Shown: piece after piece, positions 14,301 to 26,300 of the stretch | Position numbering within the stretch: the stretch's first letter is position 1 | How the letters are laid out: every line of letters starts with the position of its first letter | DNA from: Phoronis australis | Taxonomy: Eukaryota > Phoronida > Phoronidae | Direction: 5' to 3' | Length of the DNA stretch: 60,000 nucleotides | Assembly (NCBI GenBank): GCA_002633005.1 | Contig: NMRA01000010.1 | Span: 925,252-985,251 of the forward strand | Position numbers and translations under genes: made by a program | The notes under the pieces: generated by a model | What the model was told of the DNA's origin: nothing | What the model saw: only the letters and a program-made list of their open reading frames with translations | The model's database searches: none

Positions 14301-17300
14301 TGCTTCATGTCACGGTGTAATTTACAAAAAATAAAACAAACAAACATACACTCGTATTCTGAAAAACTGTGCTGTTCTAGGAGGTACCTGCATTGACAAA
14401 GGACGGAGGTTACACGGCTACGTTCAAACCTGTCGTAGCAGTTCGTTCAGTTCGCATCACGGTGAAAGACTTCGAGAGGAGGCCGTGTTTTCAGTTTGAA
14501 ATTCTCGGCTGTTCGTCAACAGGTAACCATTGAAACAGTCACAAAACCCCGGACTGGTTCGATACGGTGTATCACTCGCAAGTTGTTTAAACAACAAAAC
14601 TCTGAGCACTTTAAGGGTTCACGTACCGATTAGATCAATCCCGTGGGTTGCAATCCACATGGAGCCCTGCATGGTCACTGATCATGTGTGCATTACACTT
14701 GAATCAGCTCCCTAGCCAGCTCATGTAGAACGGTATGGTACTATTATTCCATATGAAATACTAATCTGAGGGCAACAGAACCATTGATGGGAAAATGTAC
14801 TGTTTTTTTTTGTCGCCGTTTGAAACTCGCTGCACCATTTCCGCTTTCGAGCACTGCACTATAGACATTGCGCAATTGCAATGATTGTTTTTACGTTTCT
14901 TCTGGAAATAAATCAAACTGGTGACAGTGCTTAGCTTGGTAGACCATTTTAGTGCCGTCCACAGACTTATCCTAGAACAAGTTACTCCCAGAACGAGTTG
15001 AGTTAAGATTTGAGAAAGGCAGATTCGTGATGAAAAAAGTGCGAAGTATAAAGGCTAAGATACTAAGATGGTAAATAAATGCTATCCTGCCCGAAAGCTC
15101 TGTTTAAGTATTTCGGTATGACACTAGTAGCATTATGATTGGATGTGTAAAGAAAACGACCTAAAACTACGGTAGGCACGGACACGATGAAGGGCTCTCA
15201 CGAAGCACAAAAATATATGGTGTACTGAAATGGACATCTAAAATTACGCGAACTAACAATAACACAACAAGTTTTACCAAACTTCCCAACCATTTCAATT
15301 TTTGTATAACCCCAAGTTCATGACAGGTATACCCTTTTAATGACTTAAGGTCAGGCTACGATTGAACACGTGCTCATGCAGCAACTTGAAATTAAGTTGC
15401 CACTCAAGCCCTGCAGACAAGTGTGCATTATGGGCTTGTTTTCTTAGGCGCAAGACACCGGCTCAAGATACATGTAAGTTAGTGACTATCACGTGCTTCA
15501 CTTGTACTGATTTACGATACAAGTTTCTTTGAAGACTTGAGACTGGTCGCACTTTTCTCAGAAGAACCTTGCTCTACGAAAGGCTGCAAAAATAGACCCT
15601 TCATTTTTAGCCTACGCACACTGAAGACCTCTATTCTGATGAAATCCTACCTGTCTGTCCTTTTTCTGTGATAAAATATCTGGTAAGAAATACAAGTGTA
15701 GTATTTCTTTCTGGGAATGATATAAGAGATGTCCTTTGAGTTTGAAACGAGCCTAATGTCGGCATCTATTTTAGTATTGGCAGTAAGTTGGGTATCAGTG
15801 CTGTTATCGATCACTTTTGTCTTACAGCGTTGCAGAACTTGTGCCCAACCGGCTATTGCTTCAACGGTGGCGTATGTGCAGGAACAAACACGTGTAAATG
15901 TGAAAGCGCATTCGTGGGTTCGAGATGTCAGTATGCAGGTAAGTCTAGAATTCGAGGTATTACAACTTTTGTTTAGCCATGAAACATGCTCTTTTTGAAG
16001 TGACGGGTACAAAGTCTTCTTAGGTTAACTGAGAGGGGTCTGCGGGTCTCAGAAACCAAATATATCCAGATAAATCTAGTTCTCTCTTATAAAACAATAC
16101 GCCCACGCGTGCAAATCAATGAGGGAAACTTGACAGCCTGGGTATATTCGAATTTCCTTGTGCAACCTCTAGTCAAATGCGGAAAAATTAACATCCTCAC
16201 AACAGGACTCAGCATGGTGCGTGGTTGTGTTGAGAAGTAACAGGAAGTACATACCAAGGTTGTTAAACGGATATTTTATTGTCTTTTCAGTGCGTCCAGT
16301 TCGCCTATATTTCATAGAAATTTATATTGAGAAATCCATCAGATACGTGCGGACACAAAGCACGCGGATAATCTGCATAGGACTACCAACGATTGTGGCC
16401 GGAAGTACGCCACAAAAGAAAGCTATTTCCCTGAATGGCATCGACTCGGCTCTCAACCTCGGAGACAAAAAGAACGACTGCTTGGGAGACTACACAAAAT
16501 GCGCAAACGGTCTAACCATAACTATGTCAGTAAAGGTTGTTCAGAAAACATCCAAAGTCGTCATTCTCTCTCGGACTGATAATGGACTTTCTCTGACCTA
16601 CGAAAACGACAAATTTGTAGCTAAAGTAACCTACAACAAAACGGTAACAACCATAAGAACTGAGACGTACACTATCGATGTATCGAAATGGTACAAAATC
16701 GATTTCTCCTGGAGTGTTCAGAAAGGTTTGCACCTCTACGTGAATAACGAGAAGTTGAAAGTAACCACAACTGCGGTCCCAGGAGCCACGATCACCACAA
16801 CTACTGTGGAAGTAAAGATCGGTACAGCTACAAATATCTTTTCCAAACTGGTCATCCAAGACATCGAGATTCTAAAAACTGCGCGAGAGATCCTCATTGA
16901 CAACGGCTTTGGAAGTGAGTTGTATTGTTGTCACGTGGCACTGGGCTTTACATTATCGTGTAGCGTGTTACTGCACACATCTGCTTCATCCTAATTCGAT
17001 TCATCTCAAAATGCTTTTCGCTGCTTTTTCATTCAATGTCACGAAGCCTTCATTTTATTTCTGCACCATGACGCATTATGTTCACTAAATCTATTCATGT
17101 TGTTTTTCCCTTAACAAGCTTAAGCCGGGGGCTCGACACACTTTCCAAAAGTCGTGAGACAATCGTTGTTTTACGACATTGACTAATTTATAAAACATTT
17201 GAATCTTATCTTTCATTTTATCATTTTTGAAATGCATTTAATTTGCCATAAAACAATTGCACGCGACATCATATTTCTCAAATGACGTCATACCGAAAAA

Positions 17301-20300
17301 TAGGCAAACCCACTTAAATCAGACATCATACACCTGAACTTATTTATGTGAAATGCCTGGTATTCGATTATTTACACCAACTTGTCTTAGTTCGTAATCT
17401 CATCAACATAATATGAAATGCTGAGGGGGTATCGTGAACTTAAAATTGGTGTGATTTTGAAAAGGTTAAAGTAAGCACTCTGACTCGGCGATTTCTAATT
17501 TCATCGAAAACATGATGGACGTCAAAATTAAAAACAAAGAAAAATAGCGATTCACTGTTTGGGTAGGAGCCAAAAAGTAAGCTAGAAACTGAGGTACTCA
17601 AAAGCAGAAAAAATGACTTGTAAGGTCTTAGTAAACCGGGATTTAAGAATTGAAGACTATGAAACACAAATCGATTCAATGCAATGCAATGACTTCAAAA
17701 GGGTTTTTATGATTCATTGAATAAGTGTTGGATATGATTTTCAGTTTCTCATGTAAATTTTACATCATTCCAAGCATGCCTCTGTTCAGGCGACTGTAAC
17801 CAAAAAACTTATTTGGTGACCCCCATTTGAGCAAAACCAAGGTATAAAAATCCAAAAGACGTAAAGATGAAAACAGGGTTGACGTCCTTAACTGTGTTAA
17901 ATTATCCTCTAGGAAGTGTGCAAGTAGCTCTTACTAGAACTGCTTTCTTTATTTCTCTCTTATCACATGGTAACCTTTCTGGTGTTGGTTATTTCGCTTT
18001 CTCACTTTCACAAACGCTTTCATTATCTTAGGCAAACTTATTGGTACTACAAGCACGCTTATGCCGACAACCACTTCTTCAACAATAAAACCAACAGCTA
18101 GTCAAAAAGTTCCAACTATGGAGCCTGTAACCGCCCTAGTGACTCATCAACAGATGGACACGTCTACCATGTCCGCCTCAATAGCGACGGAGCAAACAGT
18201 AACGAGTGAGCGTACTTCTAGTGAGACGACGATGAACAATTCACCAACTGTCTCCTCACCGTCTCCAAAGGTTACGGAACCGTTCGAAGGAACGTCCTCT
18301 AAAACGATAAGGATGGAGAGAAACACCTCTTTAACAACCACATTTGAGAACTCTACATTGCTCACAAATACTCCCTCTTCAAGTGGGCCACAACTAACTA
18401 CTACTGTGTTAAGTTCAGCTGAAATGACAACTTATTCCACCACAGCCGAACGGAATGCGTCTACAACGTCTACGACCCCAACGACGTCAGACACCGGTCA
18501 GTGATGCTGTGCCCATTTCCTTGATAAAATCCCCGGATATATTGGTTTTAGCTATGCCATCCTTAGAACTTTAAGCTTGCGTTTAACATATGTTCTACTA
18601 AAGATGGTAGTTATATTTATGCATATGTCTGCATTTTTATCACAAAAGGCTCACTAAACCAATCAGTGCGAGTGTTTCACGCTCTTTCACGGCCCGTATT
18701 TTGAGAACCAGTTGATGTCCGTTATTCAGTGGAGAAATCTGTTTCTCAAAATTCTGAAAGGTAATATCCGACCAATACCCTCTTTCACACAAGCGCAATT
18801 CCCTTTAGATTCACATACAGCTTATGGAATCATTGAGAACTTCTTTAAAGTGCAGATACCGTGCCTTTAATTTCACTGATGGAAAATTAATGCATAACAT
18901 TTCTGCCTCGTAACATTCCAAGTTTTATTTTGTAGGCTATTTGACAACCACGCCTCTGCCCTCCACCACTGTTACGTCGGCGGTACAGACAACCCCAATA
19001 CCAAAAACGACGCCGAGGCCACTGCAGTTCAACATTTTTGACCTTACTTTTATCAAAATTGTCAGAAACATTCTAATTACAAAGTCACTAAACCTCACGC
19101 TCACTGGCAATCCATTTATTTGGTGGGAAAGAATAAGGCATCCTATCGAACTTAATGGTGTCAACTCCAGCGTTGTTATTCCAAATGTCAAAAACACTTG
19201 CATTGGAAACTTTGCAAAATGCGATAATGGAATTACTATTACATTCAGTGTAAGATTCTTGACCCTTGTTGAGAACGTCTACATCGTCAATAGTCCCTCG
19301 CTGGTTGTGAGGTATAATGATAACAAACTACACTTTATCGCGCGAACCGAAACACACGAATGGAAGTTTTCAATGAATCTTACACCTCTTGTTCAAACTT
19401 GGTATAACATTGAGTTGTCTTGGAGGCAAGAAATAGGGCTCGAGATCTACATAGATAAAAATTTGATTCACCATGTGGTAACTTCTACAAAGAAAACACG
19501 TGTTCCTGGTGGTACCGTCGACTTTGTTTTTGGTGGACCGGACGCTAAAGATTCTACGTCTAAGTACGGACACATTCGAATTGCCAAGGTGAAGATCTAT
19601 GAAATGACAAGATCTGTTTTGGTTGTCATGGGTTACATAACAAGTAAGCATGATTTCTTTGTATAAATTAAATGCGAATTCTTGCCTGGGTTTTCTACAG
19701 TGTAGTGCATTTCGATATGAACATTTTCAAAGCTCAGGGAAGGCTGCCTCTTACAAAACACTCCGAGGAAAAGAACCCATGAAGTGGGAAGACATAAGCT
19801 TCCTTCTATGGATGATCGCTCCCCTAAGTAAACTGCATGCGTCAGTTTGAATTGAATGCCTGCGTTCTTTCCAAAGGACTTCAGAGTATTTTTCTACACG
19901 ATTTTGAGGGCTCCGTTTTTGGGCCATCCCGTACGTATTGACCTGAGTGGCTTCTTTGATGGGTTATGTAATAGACGAAATACTTGAGAAAAAATTGAAT
20001 TTTGCATAACGATTTGTGATCATTTATAGCCTTGAAGCTCAAAAACTCTTGTGGTGTTGCAAGACTTCCACGTATCCGTAAACAAGGGCTGGGAACAACA
20101 TTTAACAACGACTTAAAGATGTATTTCAGTTGCGTCATCTGATATTTCAGGTAAGGAGCCTGCTATCAGCGTTATAAACTTATCATTTGAACAAATCACC
20201 AATTACACAATAGACGTTTCCCCAAGCAAGAAAGGTTTCATCAGAGGTCAACCGTCTGTCGTGAATGGACCAGTTGGAAAAGCCATCCGTCTTGTTACTA

Positions 20301-23300
20301 ACAACCAGTATGTGGACATCGGCAGTTGGGAAAACTACTGCTTGGGAAACCTGACGAAGTGTGAAAGCGGCATAACTATCGAGGTGACAGTCAAATTTGA
20401 AAAGTTACAAGAAAACATGTTCATCATCTCTGGAGGTGGGCAAGACCCGAAGTCAGATGGCGTCGCAATCTTTTACCGCTACGGTCGCATAATGGCAGCG
20501 TTTACGACAGAACAAAAGGAGTGGTACGTGTCGTCAGATCGCCCTGAGTTGAACAAATGGTACACGTATTATGTCACGTGGTCGCAGGACAGTGGATTGT
20601 ACATGTGGGTAGACAAGGAATTGTGTGCGGCGTGTAAAGAGGTGAAAGGATACTTACGAAACCCGGTCACCAGTCCACAACTGTTTTTTGACGCGACGGC
20701 AGTACAAGTTAACCACGTTCTCATTGGCCGTGAGAACACGCCAGTGTATAACCTCAACGTTGGAGTAATGGTGGTCGATGAGGTGAAGGTCAAGTTTGAA
20801 GAAACGAAACTTATAATTCCCACAGGTAAATTGCTGAGAAAAAACCAAAAACAGTGCATCGACGTGCAAAAATCTGGGTACCGTTTTATCAAAGGTCGTT
20901 AGTTCTGTTAACGATGGTAGGCACGTTGCTACAACGCGAGGTTTTCTAAAAGTGAAGGGTTGCGACTACCTTGAAGTTGATAATTTCGACAGCTTTCCTT
21001 TAATGGAAACACATGTTAAAAACATCACACAGGCAATGTTTGCGTGCATGCGCTATTTTAGAATTCACAATTTTGGGGTTTGCTAACGAATCCCAAACAA
21101 ACTCTTAAGCGTTTTTTTGAGTCGCTGATGGTATGGCATTCTTGCTGGTTATCAAGGAATGTTATGGAACTGATTGTGTGAGAGCATAGGGCACGTTTTT
21201 CGTATTTTAGGCAACGGAATATGGTAAATGGAACTTTAACCTCAGTAAACTATACCTGGTCACAATGGTGTTCTACGGAAGATATATACTTCCAACGGTG
21301 AATGTCAGTAACAGTAAAACTGTAGTTCCCTGTTTACTGTTGATGCGACATGGCGCGAAAAAATCTAATTCGCGTACCATTTGACCTTCCGTTTATTAAG
21401 TGTTTAAATCGCGTTCAGTCGTGTTGCTAGCACAGACATGCGGGATACGAAGCATTCGTCCAAGGAAGACTTAAAGTACTGCCTTCATGAGCACGTCAAC
21501 GAGCTTTGAACTAAAATCAAAGATACGACCGTCGTATCTGAGAACCAGTTTACGACTTTTGATAAAACAGGACCCCATAGTCGAACATTCGTGGTCACAA
21601 TGAATTTATGATATTTTTTTATTGAAACCAGTGGTAGATACAACTCGAGAAACATTAATTGTCAGCATTTTTCAAATCCAGATAGTTTAATCGTAAGCTG
21701 CTGCAAACTCATTGCACGTGACTGTAAATGATCCTATATACTCAAATGGGAAAGTCTCACTTCTTTTAGTAATTAAGTAATTTGGAATTGTGTACCGTGC
21801 ATTGAATCAAAGATGGTATGTTCTCGCTGTTGCAACAGTTGCACCGACTACTACGACACCGAAGACAGTTCCAACGACGACGCCCACGACAACAAAACCG
21901 ACCACAACGCCACGACCGACAACAACACCGACCACAACGCCACGATCGACAACAACTCCAACAACGACACCCGTGATGACGACAATGTTCTCTTGTCCGG
22001 CGGGCTGCGTCGGTAAGCTGGTTTACGTCTGTTAAAAAGTCACGTGGTTATGCAATCGTAACAACGAGTAGGAAAAATATACTCTCTTAAAATTTCTTTG
22101 TGAACGGACTATAGTGAATTCAATATTTTGTAACTTTTGTTTGAAATCAGTGTCGGAATAAAATGTGTTTCCATCTTTTGAACCTCTCACATACATTTCA
22201 AAGATTGTACGTGTTTTCTGTGTTGTTGATAGCAAGTGTGTTTGTTTCTTCCCCGTGCGAGGAGATAGACTGTAAGAAGTTTTAAATTCATTTGATATTT
22301 TAATGCTGGAAGATAAGTTTCAAAGCAAAATTATTATTGTATGGATTTGCTAATCAATATTGTAGACATAAAAACGATGAAGGGTCCTGAGCTAACCAGA
22401 AATCCCGTCCTGGTTGCGGGAAAGAACGGCAAAGGAGATTTCGTTCTCACGTGCAGCATGCCCACCAACCTGGACCAAGATGTGTCATTGACAGTTAGAT
22501 GGTACATTGGTAGTAAAGTCGTATCGAAGACTGTACTTCAACCTGGGAGAACCAGCCATCAACTTGATCTTAGAACAATCAGGAACGCGCCAGTGGGCTA
22601 CAGTGTGAGTGTAATCAATAAATGTCGCCTTGAGGAAGACATACATAGTTGACTAACACCGCCATGGCTTTGTTTTAGGGATGTCATGCGAGGCAACAGA
22701 TTAATAATAATTGTGGAAAAAGCCTATGCCGATGAAAAGTTCGCTTTGTAAAATTGGTTAAAACTACAAGTAGGCTTTGTGCACTGATGCTAGGGTGAAG
22801 AAATGTTCGCGTGATGCTCACCAGATGTCACGCTGTACTTCCAGTTCCAATGCGAGATGTTTGCCGAGTACTCAAAGTCAGGGTGTGGCAGCAATCCCAG
22901 CCGACCTCGCAAGAGTAATGTATTCAACATTAAGGTGGAGGTGTGTATGTTTAATGTGTTTTGTCCTGCTTAAAATATGTCAAGGGAAATCCTGTTTGCC
23001 TATGCCAAGCTTTTAGTTACGGTGCGATCGGCCGATGCGATTGAACACGGAGTTGCTGTTAACGAACTGCGCATGTGCGCATGCCTGTTGCGGCGGAGCA
23101 CTTTTTTACATAAAGATATACATTGAAGAAATCGCCCGAAAGACGACGGAAGCACTAAATACCGAATTATTGCTACGCACCCAAACTTAAATAGTGGAAC
23201 ATTGTACTTCGCTTTCATATTTATACTACACTGTAGTAAAAGTTAATACTATCTGGATGCAATCACTTCAAATCATTTAATCCGAAATTTCGGCCAACAG

Positions 23301-26300
23301 TTTTGTTCAGGTTTTAAAAAAACTTGCCATGTGCTTGACTTACTTTAACACTGACTGCAACAATGTACTACCAAAGTTTCAGTTTTGGTAACTCCACTTT
23401 AGTCCGTGCTGGGTATCAATAGGTGGCGCAAATTGTAGCCAAGGGTACATTCCTTGTACATATAAACAAAAACTGTATCAATCATACTAAGATGGAAAAT
23501 CCTGGGCAGCGGAGGGAGTAGCCCGGTGGGAGAAGAAAGTTTAGATGAGCGGCGTTTGTGAGGTGGAACCATTGTGGCGATCGGTGGGCTTATTCAGGTA
23601 CCAAAACTCATAGACTTGTTGTAAGTTTGGTCCCGAATTCATCTTTGTTCTAGGTACGGACTAACAATCTTGTTGTTATCGAAGGCGAGAAGCCAGAATT
23701 CATCACTATTCGGATTAACGTACCACGATACGTGCTTTGCCTCGGCCAGCCGAGAAACTGCAAGATTACCATCACCACTGACGTGCAGATCGACAGACGA
23801 GATTACAGATGCGCGGATCGCAGAACATACATTCCTCAAGCTGTCATTGGTTGGACAAATGGACCGTGTGGTATCGAAGTAACAGACGACAACTACAACA
23901 AGGATTTGAGAATTCCCATCAAGGCAATACTGGACGGCAAGTTTCACGGAGACTTGACCCGAACAATAAAGATTACCGTGCAAAACACCGCTACGAAAAA
24001 ACGAATTCAGCGTCTAATTGTTGGGACAGAAACAGTAAAGGTAAATATTTTGGCAATTCAAATGCTTTGGAGACAAATGAAAAGATAACTCAATATTAAA
24101 TTGTTAATTTCATAAAAAATGCTACTAAACGTTGTCAGAAATTGCGTTTCCCTCATAAAATGAATTTTAATTTTGACCACTCAATTATTCCCAACTCAAA
24201 TTGGAGGTGACGTCATGGTTTGAAGAGGGCGAACATTTCGTAATTACATGTACTTGAGATCAGTCTCAACACGACTTGTCATAGTGGGTCATTTCATGCT
24301 CTTAGCATGATCTCAAGCGATTACAAGCTGCCAGACCTGTTAAATACTATCAACCTCTTCTGAGAGTCTGGAACAAGTCGAGACCATGTTTATTTAGTGA
24401 TATCAATAATAGTTTTAATACGAGGTCGAGATAAAGATTGTTTCTTTGCTTAAACGCGGGTTTGTAACATTGCCCGAATTAATGAAAGCATCACGAGTTG
24501 CCGAGTCTCGCATAAAACGTCATCATTTCGTTTAATAGGTTAGAGTTGTGAACAAGGACAGAAGAGCATCGGTGTGTAAATCAATCAACGACCCTCATAT
24601 CACCACATTTGACGGAAGGTAAACTCGCTATACTTAAATTGCGACCAGTTTTTCGTCGATAATCGTCTTGCACTTTTGAACTGACTGTCGATCTTGCATT
24701 TCAAGTAAAATAGTATTCGTCGGACGTGATTCATGATAGTAATTGTCGTTGAAACAACTCAATACCGTCCATGATCACATCATATTGGCAATTAAAATGA
24801 TAACTATATCGTTAGCCCACAACAAATAGGTCTACTTCGGAACATGCGTGAAGGTAAAATGTTTTTCAGAAATTGCGTCACATGGGGCTTTGAACCAAGT
24901 ACACGATAAGCCTACTAAAACTTGTAGCATCCGGAAGCGGTCATTGAATAGCAGTTGCCTGTAAAACACGTGCCGAAACACGGACACGCCGTTATGAATT
25001 TGGTCTTATCATGTTTCTTATTTGATGAAGAAGTGTTCTTAAGAATAGAATAGAACTGGCAGTGTGACCTCAGTGAAACATCAAGAGCTTGTTATCAAAC
25101 AACATCAAACTGCCAGTTCTTTAGAAGCCCTGAAATCACCTCTAACTTGAATGGAGAACACTTTGAGACCAATGTCGGTAAGTGGCCTGAAATAAAACCT
25201 TTTTGGCAGAAAACACGGATTCAATGCCGCTTAACGGCTCATCTTAGGGCCATCCTCTTAGGCATGGCGAATTATGGGAAATTACTCTATTTTGTCGCGT
25301 GCTGACTGTAATTTACGTTCCTTCAATCAATGATCCATGTTTCGCTAGTACCAGCGGTAGAAGTAGGATGGATTACAGGTATGTAGGCCTATCTAAAGCG
25401 GATAACAGGTTGTGTTACGTACACGGGCGGGCCTTGAGTGTTTTCAGTGACCTGACCTTTAAGGATTGAGGAGCGAAACATAACCTCAATCGGTAACGGG
25501 CAGGTCAATGAAAACACCACCAAAGTCCCGCCAGTGTACGCAACACCTGAAACGAAGGTATGCAACCGACACAACCTTCTCATTAAACACAGTGGAGTGC
25601 CAAGGAGAGTACGTTTCAGCGCGGAAAAATGTGCTTATGCAAGGCACGGAATTGGTTGTTTAATGCGTACGTAGAATCTGTAAGTCAACTAAGACTATAA
25701 GCATGCTATGGTGCGCTTTGTGCGTACCTATGATCAGTTGGCCTACGCGTACCTGTTTCAGTACGCGTGCTGAAGCAAGACACGCATAAAGACCAGTGCT
25801 ACAGGTACGTGTACCGGAATAGTTCTTCGCCGAATGACCATTACTGCCCACCCTCGTTCGATTTTCAGTGAACGGAAATGGACTTAACTTCGTATCCATT
25901 GAGCATGGTTCAGTGCCTGTTGAACAAACAATTGTGCGCCTTGAATAAACATATACAGGCATACACCAGTGCACTGGCAAATCCACCAAATATTAACTAG
26001 AGAGGGTAACCTGGGCTTGAACGAAGAGTTCATTACAAGACTTTCTTTGAGGAAATTTGAGCTATATCAAGTTTCAAATACGAGAAGTTTTTTATAATGT
26101 TTTCGCTATACACACTTTAAATACTATTTCACCCATTAGAAAGTTTTATTTAATATCACAGTACATCCGCTATAATTTAGGAATACGGTAAGGTAGAGCA
26201 AGATGTCAAACTACATGTTTGTATTATTAACCATGGTTAAAGCTTACATCAATATACTTTCAGGCGATATGACAACTTCTACGAGGGTGAATTCGTCTTG

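Noticed and set aside
22777-23016. Frame MCTDARVKKCSRDAHQ... over exon 16
   Set aside because: It ends in the wrong phase for exon 17; the overlapping frame with LYFQFQCEMFAEYSKSGC joins in phase and fits the family.
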